A DNA stretch of 64,000 nt from Ignelater luminosus (taxonomy: Eukaryota > Arthropoda > Insecta > Coleoptera > Elateridae), in NCBI GenBank assembly GCA_011009095.1, contig VTPC01000912.1, positions 18,375 to 82,374 of the forward strand, in the 5' to 3' direction. The notes beneath the pieces are model-generated. The model was not told the DNA's origin. It made no database searches and was given only the letters and a program-made list of their open reading frames with translations. Each line of letters opens with the position of its first letter. Position 1 is the first letter of the stretch. Below are positions 12,917-26,800 of this stretch, one piece after another. The position numbers and the translations under genes were made by a program.

Positions 12917-15900
12917 TTTGTTTCTTTATATACAATGACCTTACTATTAGAAAAATTAAAAATGAAGAAATCTTACTGAATAAGATAACATTTCAAACTA
13001 CATGTGCTTCTACTGTCAGGTGCTGAAGTTTTTCACAAACTTTTTGTCTAATACTTCAGGGAAGTTAATTTTAATTTAATCTTAAATCAAATTTTCTTTG
13101 TTCTAACTTTAGTATAATTAAGTGAAATAACAGTAAGAGTGAGTCACCTCATCCGATGGTCTACGTGCAGGCATTTCTAAAATTTTGAAAGACAAACCGA
13201 CTGACAAAAACCTTTTCCCTGAAAGTCTCAAAAAATTATTTTATTAACAGAAGACTTTTTAAAAATCAACAACTTTGGGTCATCTACCTTAGAATCTAAA
13301 TGACATTAAAGTATGTGGTTAGTATACGAAGAGAGCAATTCAACTTTTAATCAGTACACTACACACTATATGCGGAATAATATTGCAAGATGTGTTAAAC
13401 ACGACACATCAACGTTAATTGTTACATTTATGACGTAATTAAAATCTAGGTACAAAATTAGATCGTTAGAAAATTATAAATATTAAATATAAAATCATGA
13501 TCTTCCGTTGGATAATAAACATAAACATAAACATCAGCAATTAGCTAGATTTCACTAAAAAAAATAAAGAATAAGGTTTATATAAGAATTATTAGCTTGA
13601 AGAAATATTTAATTTAATATAAATGAGGTTATGTTAAGAAACATAAAACCAACTTTCTTAAAATAAGCCTAAAATGATCAAATTTAATTTTAACATTAAA
13701 GTTAGCGTTGGAACTATCTTTTTCATCATAACAATTGTTTCTAGCAGCTGTACCTACTTACTTTAAATTAATAATTGAAATAATACAATAACTATAGCAA
13801 CCACATAATTAGTTTGTAATTCAGTTTAGTAATAAAACTTATAACCTAAAATACAATTCAAGTGGTTTGTTATAACCTTAAAAACCAAGTTTGAGGTTAC
13901 AATAAATTAAACTTTAATTAAAATATCAATGAATTTGTTAAACAATCAAATTTATTTTTCAATAGTAAAAGTTTGTTATAACCTCGAAATTCGAATTCAC
14001 AAAATGGTAAACAAATACTTTTTAGTTTTTTAGAAAACGGAGCATCAGAAATAATTTCGTAAAACTTTAGCAAATGTTTCTTCTAATTTAATACTACTCT
14101 TTGGTACTAAATAAAAATTAAAATTTATTACATTCAGTAATTAATTTTTTCCTAATTCACAATTTGTTAAAAAATTTTGTCACTGTAATAAATTTAAAAT
14201 TTTGGGTGCAACGTCCTCGAGTTTCTTCAGTATATCCCTAACTCACTGATATTTATTTCCTTCGGTAGCCTCTACCGAGTCCAAAGAACTAATTAATTTC
14301 CATTTCAAACCTAAAATCAGATTCCAAACTATTTTTTCTACAAGTTTAATATTTTCTTGTTAGTAAAACGAAGGAATCCTTTTTATTCATCGAAAAGGAA
14401 TTAAAAGAAAAAAAATGTAATAATTCGGGTCACCGACTTACATAACAATAGTAGGTACAGAAAAAGTCAAAAGAAGAAAAAAAACTTCCGTGGAGCATAG
14501 AAACAAGAAGACCATAGCCACCTATAAAGTTGTTGGTCACTCAATTAGCTTCAGAACGCTCAATATTGAGTTCCAGCGGCTTCTTTGACCGTCCTGAGCC
14601 TCCAATTAGTGTGAACCGTCGCTTCAGGCACTGGCGGCTTCTTTGAAGTCAAAAAATACCTGTGCAAGCTTAGACTGTGCATCTCGACACGCCGGTTACG
14701 CGTTTTATCATCGACACTGTGTGCCGTTCACCGTCTAACTGTCCGTCCAATTAGAATGTGATTAACATTTTTAAAAACGCCCCTCATTAATGTTTCTTAA
14801 ATGAATGGTCACAGTCTCAACGTACTTGTAATTTCTTAAATGCTGGGATCGTGCGCGAAGTTAGAATTAAGTTAATCACATTCCTTGAATCAGTGATACA
14901 TGTAAGGAAGATTAGATTTGATATACTTAATGGGTTACTAGATGCAAAAATGTGTTAAATGACATTTTAGGTTACATTCTTAAGTTCTTTTTTTCGATTG
15001 TTAATGAGACGTAACGATTTACGTTTCTTTTCCCTTTTCTCTTTTCGTTTCAAATCCAAATAAACGAGCTTGACAATTTGAAGAAAATAAAAGACTCCTC
15101 GAAAATACATAAAACCTGTAGCTAGGTCATCACCCTTCATCATAATAATATTGTATATAGTGTAATAACGATAGTAATAATAATACTAATGTGGCATGCA
15201 AGTCTTTCAGATCTTGTTGCTCGCTGCTGCTCTTTAAGGTAGGTTGATGTTGTTTCGGACGATGTAATTTCTTATCCACAAATATACCACCACGATACTA
15301 CTCGAAAATTCCTTCACGAAGTTGTATGAAAGTATTTACAGATTCAGAAAAATATGATTAATATTTTTGGTCATGTTTCCAGTTGAGGTCGCGTTCAATG
15401 ACTTGCAACCAATGCCAAAATTTATTTAGTGTGAAATAATAAAAGTGCATATAAATTTATTGGCTTCAATAAACAGATTTCTATTTAATATTTTCTATAA
15501 TAGATAGAATATTTTTTCCAATTTATTACACATGAGTGTCAGTACAAGAAATATAAAAACCTTTTGGACAAAATAAAATTTCACAAAATGAATCAGATTC
15601 GTCTGAAAGTTAATTATAGAATAACACCAATTAAAAAATAATTAATTAAATTATGCCCGTCAAATGGAATTTGCTCAATTTTGAAATAATAGAAATGATA
15701 GAAGCCTGTTAATGTTTGATTTGTAGAAAAACCGAATCTTCAGTTTTAAACTTCTATAATTTATTAATTTCTGCAACAAGTCCAAAACCAAAGCAGCACC
15801 ATATTTATTAATGTAGTAAACATTTAGTTGCAATTACTTTAATGGCCTATAGATCAAATCAGGTGTTTCATTCTCGGACAGATCTTTTACAGCAACAACT

Positions 15901-18271
15901 TAGCTTGCAAATAAAAATTTAAAAAAATCATTGATATCACTAATGCTTTCCCTGAGAAATTGCATGTTAACTATTTAATTATGTACAGATTTTTAAATTT
16001 TAAAAATTCTATTTTTGCGGTAAACTACTGAAGGTTACCAGTAGTAACTTCTTTCTAAAGCAAACCCTTCTCTTCAGTCTTCAACAGACATTTTTAGTGC
16101 TGGATGAAATGAACTATCGAATTTTGTTGTTAATCTTTTTCTAAAGTTGAGTCGAATTCAAGTTTGTTAGAATTTTATTTGAGTGGCTTTGACGATTTTC
16201 AAACCCGAACTTATTGGTATTAACAAAAATATCACTAAACCAAAACCTATCTCAGAAATAAATTTTATTGCTTCGCAAAGCTTATTTCAAGAAACGATTT
16301 TGCCTAGTGTGCCCCTTGTAAAGACACAACCTTTTCTTATATTTTCAAAGTTAACATTAGTTTCGGCTTGTTTGAGTTGTCAAATATATTACCATATGAT
16401 TTAGCTAATGTTCCAGAATTCAAAATTGCTTGTAGCTTCAAGAAATTAAATTCCGGTACGTAAAAGTCGTAACCAAATTGTGATCTGCAAAAATATCTTT
16501 TTGTTCTTAATAGAAATGCCAAAAAGCAAGGTTTTTGTTGAAACTGGTCCAAGAGACTAAGAGTCTAGTTTCCGGGGCCAAATCAATCTGGACATCAAGT
16601 AGAACCGAAATTCAAAATCCCAACTTTCTTCTAGGCCAGAAAGTATAATGCAGGGTTCAAAATATGCACCGACCAAATTGGACCTGTCCAACTATGTATC
16701 AGATACTCCACATTTTACAGATACTGAATAAGATGTCTGTGATCTTTAAAGGCCAGCCTAAAGTGTTCAAATATAAATTTATTTTGGACAGGCAATGTCG
16801 GGGAACCTTACTAATTCCAGTGAGAAGTCAGGCCAAATCTCGAAGTAAAAGTTTATTTTTTAAGTTGCTGCGACTCGACTCATACAAGCGGATTACAACA
16901 TGGCGTCGTGGCAAATTTGCGTGTTAAAGATGAAAAGTGCATTTTTACACATTGACGTTACGCTTTAGCTTCAACCATGCAAGGTCTGCAAGAGACTTTT
17001 AAGTAATGACATACACATACACAGTATCTTTTGTGCTTCATTCCGCAGGTATTAATAAAATGACCATTTTGACTATTCTAAAGACATTTAAATTTCAGAT
17101 TGAATTTGCAATTATGATAGATGACTCTGACCCAGCTACTTTGCTACTTAGCTTCTACATGAGACAAAGCAATACTGTAATAATACTATCGCTTGCCAAA
17201 TATGGTCAACAGTAGAAGCAGACTTACCATATAGACGACGTGGCGGTACCGTCTTGGTAATTAACCTTGTGTCTATCCTTTACTTATTTCTGAACAACTC
17301 TGGAAGTAAATAGGTAAGAAGGAAACTTTACCTATATTGCGGTTGCGAATTTAAATGTGGCATGGTCATTTAGTCAGTCTCCAATATATTTTCTACGAAA
17401 ATCTGAAATACCAATAGCATTGCGAGCTGGATCAGAAATTTTTCTGAAGTAAATGTTAGTCTTTAGTTACACAGTATGTTATGATGAAAATTTTGAACCT
17501 TGCTTTAAGTCAATTCATTACCAAGTGAATAAAGGCATTTTGTCATTTCCTATAAAGCACATTTACAAAACTTGGCCAATGTTGCGCTCGCTGTAATTGT
17601 AAAGTTGAATGGTATTGAGAAACCTATTAAAGGTTATAGGAAAGAAAGTTATAAATTAATATTGATTGAATCTAACTAATTGGACAAATATCAGTTTGTT
17701 TCTAAAAATGATATATTGTTATACTTAAACACCCCCGTTTCGAAGAAACTCTTATCTATAAACAAAGCTTTCTTCAGTGTCAAAACTGTTGATTCATCTG
17801 ATCTTGAGTTATCTTTCAGCACTTAAGTAAACATCATCATGGTCTAGAAGTTTCTGGCAAAGTTACTCAGTCAAAAAATTAATAACTTGTACTGAGAGAC
17901 CAAACTTAGTTTGGTATTATTTCAGACCAACAGTCTCGGTTAGAGTTTATTTTTGTGTACGTTTCTTAATTGTTATAATGCCGGAAAATTTAAACAATGC
18001 GCAATTTTGGTTCATACATACAGAATTCTATGTTATTTTTTCTCACCTTGAAATGCTTTAGATAGGCAGCACATTTACTATCCACGGGTAACTTTGCTTT
18101 TTTTAAATGAATTTACTCAGTTTAATCACATAGCATGCTTTAAATCACTTATGACATAAACAAACAAATGCAAATAAACATAACAACATAAGTGGACAAG
18201 TTTAGCTTTAGAAGTTTGAAAATTCATACATTATGTACTAGTCTGATTCTAAAAAATTTGCTGTGTTACTC
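12917..18271. other. AT-rich non-coding intronic stretch
   Basis: No gene supported. The block at 14480-14760 is clearly less AT-rich and contains two related strings (CGGCTTCTTTGA at about 14577 and 14635), making it a candidate conserved non-coding element or repeat. A direct repeat GTTTGTTATAACCT occurs at 13865 and 13971. Bases 15137-15195 are ATA/TAA-rich simple sequence. Open frames at 16.2-17.2 kb in several frames match no family I recognise. Confidence 0.4.
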
Positions 18272-19044
18272 ATATTGGGTGAATCGCAGAGAAATTACGA
18301 GGTTGCTGTTCGATTTTATGCACAGCAGTATTCAGATAATAGACCCATAGTAATCATGTGTGTAATGCAAAATATCGCCGATACGTAAATCAAAGAGAAC
18401 TTGCAAGAACACTAGGAATGAGTAAAGCTTCAGTATTTAATATTCTGCAAGCCAATCCAATGATCCAAATCATGTTTCAACGGTACAACACTGAACTGAT
18501 AATAATTTTATTTGCCGTTTAGTAATCTGTAACTCTCTAAGAACTAAGTAGAATAATAACCTAAGTTTGCTAACATACATAACTCCTACTACTACTCTCA
18601 AGAAAATCCTCATTGGACCAACAACCTCATTGTAGGTCTTAATTTTTTTAAGGAACCTTGAATGAGGCAATATATTTAGATTTCTTGATCAACTTTTTGC
18701 CTGAACTCTTGGAAGAAATACCTCTTGAGATAAAATGCAGAATGTGGCTTTATAATGCTGACGCTCCACCTCATCGTCACATAGATGTCAGAAATTGCTT
18801 AAAAAGAACCTTCAAACATAAAGTTATTGCTAGATAGTTATTCGTTGGATTTCTTTCTGTAGGAGACAGTGAAAAATGAAATTTATCAATCTCCTATTGA
18901 AAATGAAGAACTACGTGAGAAAATTACCGCATTATGTCGATCTGTTACTTTGGAAATTTTAGTTTGGGTTCGACAGAATTTTGACAGAAGACAGTTAGTT
19001 TATGTGAAGAAATTAATGGGAAGCCCTTTGAGCATTTATTATAA
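18272..19044 (+). pseudogene. DUF4817/Tc1-mariner-like transposase pseudogene
   Basis: Pieces of one transposase appear in order on the plus strand in shifting frames. (1) ILGESQRNYEVAVRFYAQQY at 18272 resembles the DUF4817 helix-turn-helix start. (2) QRELARTLGMSKASVFNIL at about 18393 is the second HTH. (3) ENPHWTNN at about 18602 corresponds to the NPHW motif after the first catalytic block. (4) LPELLEEIPLEIKCRMWL followed by NADAPPHRH at about 18695-18770 matches the family pattern LPxLLEDVPLxxRxRMWFQHDGxPAH and holds the second catalytic Asp. (5) The C-terminal end is EINGKPFEHLL before TAA at 19042-19044. At least three frameshifts, an internal deletion spanning the first catalytic Asp, and in-frame stops make it non-functional. 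In the family it is a DDE transposase acting in the nucleus. Confidence 0.85.
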
Positions 19045-22000
19045 TTATTCTTGGTGCTATTTTTGCATTTATTTTGTATTTTCTTGATATTAAACTTAAC
19101 TTGAGCTTTTGTTAACATTCTTTGTATTCTGGCATTACATTGCATTGTTATACTTATCTACCAAGATCTTTGATCTTTTAGAAATTTAATATTACACAAA
19201 GCGTCATCTGGAATTCATTTGTTTGTATAACGTGTTGTCTATTCTAGACATTTTAGGCAAAAATTCTTCAAATGGACATGCTGTATTAACAAATGTGTGG
19301 GATCTTTAGCCAGAGCACTTGAGCCTCAAAAGAAATACAGTTCAATCTAAAAATTAGGTACCCTATAATAATAATTGTTTTGTTTGATAACTTAAACACC
19401 AATCCTTTAGCTTTTCTGTATGGAAAACCAAGCAGGTTTTGCGTTTTTGATGGAAAAATTGGATTTGCAGTTTTACTCAACTTATTAATATAATATGTCG
19501 ACTTTGAGATGAAGATTAATGAACTAAGAACAAGGACGGAATTATGCAATACCTTGGCACATCTGTGGTGCTATGACAAAAAACTAATTCTGCACGAATT
19601 AATAACCAAGACCATTACGTATCGACAACCAAGCATTTTAAGTCTTTATCATCTTCATCTATAGATGCTTCCAATCTTTTCTTGAAGACGACTTTAAGCA
19701 TACATATCCTTTGGACAGTATTTACTGATGTTTTGGGCTTTTGGCTCTTAGAACTTATTTGTATGTAAGCATTGATGAGACGCCATATCTGCCTTTGTTA
19801 GAATATCACAATGTGTAAGTTCAAAAAAAAGAAATGTATTTAAGTTGTTTTGGACAATTAAAAAAATTGATTGCAAAGAGTGCAAGAAAGCCAAAATTGG
19901 TTTTACTGTTTACCAGTACATGCTAACTGTGCGTGGAAATAGCTACCGTTTGACACCATGGCTTTGGGGTTAATGTTTTATAAAAATTAAAACGGTTCGG
20001 AAACTGAGAAAATTTATGAAAAAGCGTTTATAGAAGTAAAAATATATGAGACAGATCCCATAGGTCTAGTCTTCTAAAGAAATGCAAAACTGCTAATGTC
20101 TACATCACCTGGTGTCTTACAGCTTAAGTTCGAACTTTTTTAAACAAAAACTAGATATGTGACATGTGAAGAACCAGAAAATTAAATTTAAAAAATAATA
20201 TTAAAATTAAGGCTAACACTTTATCTTCTCCATCGAATACCGTCTATTATTCTATTTTGAGCACATTAACACTAAACGTGTTACACATTTTTCCGTCCCC
20301 AAAAGGCTTAATTAACATCTTAAGTCTAGAGCAGAATATAATCCATTGTTAAAAAAATGTCCGTTTTTTTCTCTTATGAATATTTTTTCTTTTTAATATC
20401 ATGCGATAGATTAGTCGAGTTACAGAGCTTGTTATTATAAGTTATGGTATATCTAGTTCTGAAACCAATAATTATAAAGTACTTAGAACTTTGTGCGGCG
20501 TTTCGTGTGTTGAACTTTTTTTTTTAATATATATATTATCGTGCTTAAAACGAAACATACACGAACGCATATAGTAGCCGAAATCGTTTTTTAAACAACC
20601 GGCTTGGAGGTAGTGAAAAATTGATTGGAAGATACGTTTAAAGGTTTACAAAATTATACCATACATGAACATTATTCTAATGAAGATCTTCCGAATATTA
20701 ATGTAGAAGAAATTTTTAGTATAGGAAATCATAGCTTACTTTTATTTATGTTTTTTATTTTTATTTTTTGAATGCTAAATTCCTTAATTTACCGTTCTAG
20801 TTAAGTAGTTATAGAGGTAAATGTGTTCCTAGAGGGCGGAGAATGACTACCTAATTAACCAACAGATAATAATGATGTATCTACCACGCAACTAATATAT
20901 GTTTGCTGATTTATTACCTATTACACATTAACCTTTGAACATATATATACTTTTTCAGTGTAAATACCAAGAACGAGCGTATGTAGTATTCTCATTATTC
21001 TCTTTAACCTTTATCAAGATATATTTAGAATTTACCAAGAAAGAAAAGAAAACCCAAATAGGAAATAAACAATAAATAAAACTAAAATTTTAGCCTATTA
21101 TTTATTTGATTCTGTAATAGTTAATTACATAGTTTCAGCTAATATTTCAAAGTAACCGCTATATATCATTATTTACATATGCTATTAACATGATGGTGCT
21201 AAAACGTTAAAATAAAGATGTTTGTCGTATCCTTTTAAAACTAATTTATAAAAAAGCAAACGGTTAGTAAATAAAATAGCCTTCTTTCCTTGTAATTTGA
21301 ACTAATAAGTTAAAAACATATTTTCTTTATTATTAGCAACTTGACAAAGAGAAGATCTTTATGTATAATACATAATAGAATTTGTGTTTCTGACCTATTA
21401 CATCTAAAATTTGATATAAATATCATCAAAATCTTAACAACACAATGATTTTATTAAGCACAAAATACACACGTTAAACTTCCAGTTATCAACTTACCTT
21501 TGATTATTTGTTTAGTGGACATTTTATTTTCTTCATAAAATTAGATTCCTAAATCGTAAGTATATCAGAGTGCATAATGAACTACAGGAAAACAGAGATG
21601 ACAAATGTCTTAGAGAAATTCAAAAGATGAGAGAAATATACCAAAGAATCAATAGCAAGATATGGTAAAACATGATGCAGAAGAGAAGAGATGCTAAAAG
21701 GCGCAGAAAATTAAAAGCGACTGGTAGAATACAAAATTGGTGCAAGAGAAATTACAAAAGAAAGAAAGTAGAAAATATTCTAAAGTCATTAAACAGCGGC
21801 AAAACAGAAACATCGGCAGGAAATAATCTAGATATCGAAAACCTTCAAATAACAATAAATGCAGGCAGAGACAATAAAATCCAAACATTGAGATTATTTC
21901 TGATTAAAATTCCTTGTGAAGAAGAAGAAGAACAAGACTTTCGAGTCACCAAGACATAAAAATGTAAAAATAAAGACAGAAGCTTTTAGAAGAACACGTC

Positions 22001-22244
22001 CTCAAACGAAGTTAAAAAAATAATACCAAAATATATCTAACAAACATTTTGGTGACATTAGAAAAACTTTCAAAATGCTAGAACAAGAACAGTAGATTAG
22101 AAAGAACCAGGAAGTTCAAAATCTCAAATTACAACTGTAACGTAAGATGGTACGATTCAATTTGTTTTTTTTTTCTGCTGTTTACTGCAATACAAAGACT
22201 AGAATCATTTTTGGAATTACTAGTAATAAAAAGGCATAATTGAG
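19045..22244. other. Non-coding stretch; no supported gene
   Basis: Nothing recognised between the transposase pseudogene and the TIR element. The open frame at 21672-21959 is listed separately. The rest is AT-rich with many stops. Confidence 0.4.
21672..21959 (+). other. Unrecognised Lys/Arg-rich open frame (95 codons)
   Basis: A 95-residue frame beginning MMQKRRDAKRRRKLKA, very rich in Lys/Arg/Glu/Asn and ending in an acidic EEEEEQD stretch. The frame stays open upstream to about 21590 except for one stop near 21665 (ELQENRDDKCLREIQKMREI before it). The charged, coiled-coil-like composition is compatible with a decayed ORF1 of a LINE or with low-complexity chance coding. I recognise no domain. 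The frame lies about 300 bp left of the TIR element, outside it. Confidence 0.2.
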
Positions 22245-22286
22245 TGCGTCCACGAACAGTAATCATGATTGCGCGCTGTCATCAGC
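22245..22286 (+). repeat. Left terminal inverted repeat of 1.63-kb element
   Basis: 42-bp arm starting TGCGTCCACGAACAGTAA and ending ATCAGC. It matches the reverse complement of 23835-23876 at 36 of 42 positions. Confidence 0.9.
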
Positions 22287-23834
22287 AAACTATTTCAAAA
22301 GTAATAATGATACTAATGCTGCTACCTGCTGACTGCTTGTAGACACAAGCATTGAAATGCAAAAATGATAAGATAGATTGCAAAGAGCACGATATATGCA
22401 ATTTGCAACACACGTGTTATAGGGATTCAAACTGGAATTGAAAATCCAACAGAGGTAGTGAGACTTGTATTCATGATATAGTAAAAGTTAAACCTTCCTG
22501 TCCGATAGAGTACCAAAAAGCTAGTATTTTAAATTCAGAATCTTCTTTGACTTTATATTGACTACACAGCTAAGTTAAATGCTGCATTTTCCTAAATACT
22601 TATATGTGGTTGTAGATATGTCAGCGAGGTTGAGAAGTTTTACCAATAAACCAAACAGAAGTTTCAGGTTTGTAAACTGCTAAATTCTTTTTGGGAAAAT
22701 GGCCTTCATGTTTACACCAGTTAGCTTAGTTGTGAAGTTTGTATTTTGCTTTATTTTTCACTACTCTATCTTCTTCGCAAAATCTGGTTTATCTAGTGGC
22801 TAATACGTGACGCCATGGTCGCGAAAATAGTCAATAAGTCACGATATACGCGAAACAAATGAAATCTCCAGAGCACTTTGACCACCACAAAAGTATAAAT
22901 GTAAAAATCTGGCTGTTTAGAGATGTATTCTAGTATATAAGCACAACGAATGTGCACGTTTATTGGTAAAAACAGATTATAGTTCTAAAAACATTTAAAA
23001 TTTTAAAAACCAAAAAGTAAAACCTTGATTATCTGGAAATCAACTTTGCACATTTATTATTTTGGTACTGGGGCGATTATGTTGTTAATAAGACAATAAA
23101 CTGACTTTTTTGATTGATTGAATATTAGCCCTCAACGTCAGAAATAGTAATATGGAATTAAAGACATTCTAGAATGCAAATTTCTGTATCTCATTTGAGA
23201 CCTATTAAGATTGACAAAAACTTTTCAGACATTTTGTTACTATATATTAGACATACAGGCATATCACTTCTAACCAAAACAAAAATCAAACTATGACACC
23301 GCAGAGGTTATCTATCTTCCCAAAAAATTTCTGATTTAGCTTACGATCATTGTCATTGTTGGTCGGAAATTAAAAAGTGAAAGCGAACAAATCGCGTCAT
23401 CAGAAACTCTGTAGTAGCTCTGATTGCAGTTTTTCTTCGCCTTTCTTGCACCATATCTACAAAATATAACGGCATCTGTTGATTTATGATTTTCACCAAT
23501 TGCAGGAAAGGTTGTAAGAGGGATATCGTTAATGACTGCTTCGTTAATTTTGAGATTGCATTAAAACATTAAATACAAACTTTATAACAGTTTTTTATCA
23601 GGATGTTTTTTTGACTAAAAACCACAATTTCATTAAACTGACCAACACATCTCATTCAAGTTTAATTTTATTTCTATTGTTATTTCGTTTCGATCTGTAA
23701 CTATTTATGTAGATATTATTATTGCACGAGCTATCAGCAAGTGGTAGCACTGGCATCCTTAACTTCCTTGACGATCGGTAGCAAACGTCAATTTTCATAA
23801 ATGCAAAAACAACACATCTACAAGCGCCCTCTGC

Positions 23835-23876
23835 GCTGAAGACGGCGCGTTATCATAGTTACTGTTCGTGGACGCA
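23835..23876 (-). repeat. Right terminal inverted repeat of 1.63-kb element
   Basis: Reverse complement of the left arm. The outer 18 bases are identical and six substitutions occur in the inner 24. Confidence 0.9.
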
Positions 23877-26800
23877 ACCATTAACTGTTAATGTCATATT
23901 TCGTTAAGTTGCGCCATAACGATCATTTGGACACTAGGCAGCAATTGGCCACTAATGTGTTGTTCTACCTTTACCTATCCCTAAAGCAAACAAAAATATT
24001 TTTGTGAAGCAGAACAAGACAACTTTTGATGGAGATTCTAGACAAGTTGATCGTAGTTTCTATTATTGCTAATATTATTGCAACATCGTTGTTTATGCAG
24101 AATGTTGCATTAGGCCATGTTGTTCTTTCTAATATGGCTAAGAATAAGAAAGAAATATGGGAAATGTTTCTCAGGAAAATTATAGACAAGAAAAGTTTTG
24201 CAGTAATAGAGAATACTTTAATAGAAGTAATACAGAAGACCGAAACCGAAGCAATTAGAGAAAGTAAGTAAGACTTCTTTTGCCTATAACTAAGCATTTT
24301 TATTCAAATGTACAATGTTTACAAGATTTATTTTTCTAGTCCACAGAATATGCTCTGGACAGGACGACATAACTTCAAACTTTTGTATATTTTCACAGTC
24401 AGTTAGTTGTTTCCAAGTCGTTCTAAAACTATAATTAACACTATGGCTGAGTTAGAAAAGTAGCCAAAAGCGTCGTAACATATAAAGACACTGACATATA
24501 TAACAAATACCCATAATTCACAGGCTACTGATATCTGCGCAAATATTATGCGTAATGCAAAATGATTATGGGTGAGTGAATGAGTTTCTAAACGTTTGCC
24601 ATTAATTTTTAAAACTGAAAAAAAACTGAAACTCAAACTTCTGGTTCATAAGTTACAAGATGTAGAAGAACGTGGGTAGATTTTGAGTGACAATAGTAAA
24701 TAAGTAGAAAGAAAGGTTTTTATGATCATTTATTAAAGCTGCATGATCATGAATGATTTTTCGACCTAAAAGTCAAATCCCAAAAGAGCACCAAATGGGT
24801 TATGTTTTACTAGCGCATATTTTCCCTTCCTGTGTTCACTAATTTACAAATGGAAAAGCTTTAGCATAGTTTGGCAAAATTTGGAGATAACAACTGATCG
24901 ACTTTCTTCATGAGTATAACAATAGCTTTTATCAGTCTACATGGAGCTTCATTAAAATGAAGAGTCTCTACTTTCTTCTGTTAAACCCTTCATTTGTCAT
25001 AAGAATATTTCGGCCTATTTACAAGTTAGTTTTTGCTGCAAAATATACCTGTACCTATCAGTTTAACGCTGTACTAACTAATAATTGCTCAAATTTTCTG
25101 CACCTTTATTGGTTCAGTATCAGGAATATTAATTGAAAACGTTTGTTCTGAATGTTGCTAACAAGTTCAATTTCATTAGGAATTACGCCCATGCTTAATC
25201 AGAAATCAATACCTGAGATGAAAGTGTGAGCTAATGATTCTAGAATGGATAATCATATTCTTTCGAATAAAACAGCGTTAGCAAGGGCAGTTTGAAAATC
25301 TCTACCTTTAGAACGATTTCCTCTCATTTTGAACTCGAGGAGTAGCAGCTTCTATGAAAAAAAATGTTTAAGCTTTTCTCAGAAATTCAAAATAACCAAA
25401 TTAATGAAACGCTAAAGTAAACCAGTTCACAAGAGGAAACCAAAAGAATAAATTATTGTAGAGATGGTCTGTTTAAAAAAATAAAACCCAGACATGTTTT
25501 AGTAAGGTGTCTTTCATCCGAATTCGTAAATTTATTTACAAGTTCTATTAGTAGGCCAAATATAATTTTTTTAATTACAGTATCAAATTATATTAAAAAC
25601 TATTTTTTTAACAATTATATTCATAGTATCGGTTTGTTGTTGAAGTTAGTGTAAACGAACTTTAAAACTATGTAGTACCTTTGGTTAGCATTATTGCAAC
25701 AGAAAGTAGAAATTTTCGATGACACACAGTATAGCAACATATTTTTAGCAAATAATATAACAGAGCCTTTTCTCAATTTATAGTTTCTTGTTATCGTACA
25801 TAAAATTGTTAATTGGGAAAAATCTGAAGATAGTAGAACAGAGTACATCTAAATTGCTGGGTTGATGGGAAAAACTTTTGAGAATTTTTGATAGCATCGA
25901 AAGTCTGTGTTGGAAATTCTTCAATTGGTCATCTTTTTAGGTTATAATGAACTTAGTACAACGTTAGTTACATTTTGCTAAGAAAGTCTTGGTACTTAGT
26001 GGTGAGTAAAGAATCTATTTTATGCCACATTATCTTGCAGTCTGTGTAGATTGTTTAGTAAACTACCCAAACTGTTGGTTTTTAGCTTTGATCAGCAAAA
26101 AAGCTTTTTTTGGCAAAACCTAAGGTCGTTTAGCGTTGAGACAAATTCATTTATTCTTTATCCAAAAAGAAAATTAATTGACAAAAGAACCAATCACTGA
26201 AAAATTGGGATGACCAAAATTGCATTATTCAATTTTCAAAAAAAAAACAAAAATTAAAAATTTTATTTTCTTATGTTTTATTTTTATTCGATTATTCTTT
26301 CATTGCTCAAGTTCAAGTTTGCCAAAACTTTCATCTATACAATAGGATAGAATAGTCGAAGTAGCACAAAATAATGATTGACATCTAGAAATAACAATGA
26401 CGACAAAATGAATTAATTTTTAGTTTTTGCTTCCTTGAAATAAATTATAAACGCTTTTTATGATATATCAGATTTGATCTCATTTACCAGGTATGTCGTC
26501 TGAGATTTTTTTCTCATGCAAACGGAGAGTTTCCTGTGGAAGCGCTCCAGATGAAACGATTTCTAAATAATCCACTGTCAATATGATAATAAGTGCTATG
26601 CATTTCATTTTACAGAACTAATTGTTATCAATATTAATAAAATTAAATAGGATAGAATGTGAAGAAAAAAACAGTAAATTAGAAGCGACAGACAAAATTA
26701 CAATTGTAACCTTCACAAATTGTCTTTCATGGCTTAAAAAACAAAGAATATTTTAGCAAAACAAGATATGCAAATACTATCAGCTTAATGAGCAGCATTT

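Larger units (their letters stand above)
22245..23876. mobile_element. 1.63-kb DNA transposon-like element with long terminal inverted repeats, apparently non-autonomous
   Basis: The two ends are inverted copies of each other. The first 18 bases (TGCGTCCACGAACAGTAA) are identical at both termini, and 36 of 42 terminal bases match. A weaker inverted match continues inside: GATACTAATGCTGCTACC at about 22309 versus the reverse complement near 23740, offset by roughly 50 bp, so the arms are long and imperfect. The interior has no frame of 60 codons or more from a start. The longest suggestive stretch is on the minus strand near 23390-23520 (RRRKTAIRATTEFL), not assignable. No clean target-site duplication is visible in the 10 bp each side, so I cannot name the superfamily. 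It appears to be a non-autonomous element relying on a transposase elsewhere. Confidence 0.75.

Noticed and set aside
23971..24297. 108-codon minus frame and 81-codon plus frame on opposite strands
   Set aside because: They are antisense shadows of each other with no known family, and lie just outside the TIR element. Not enough to call a gene.
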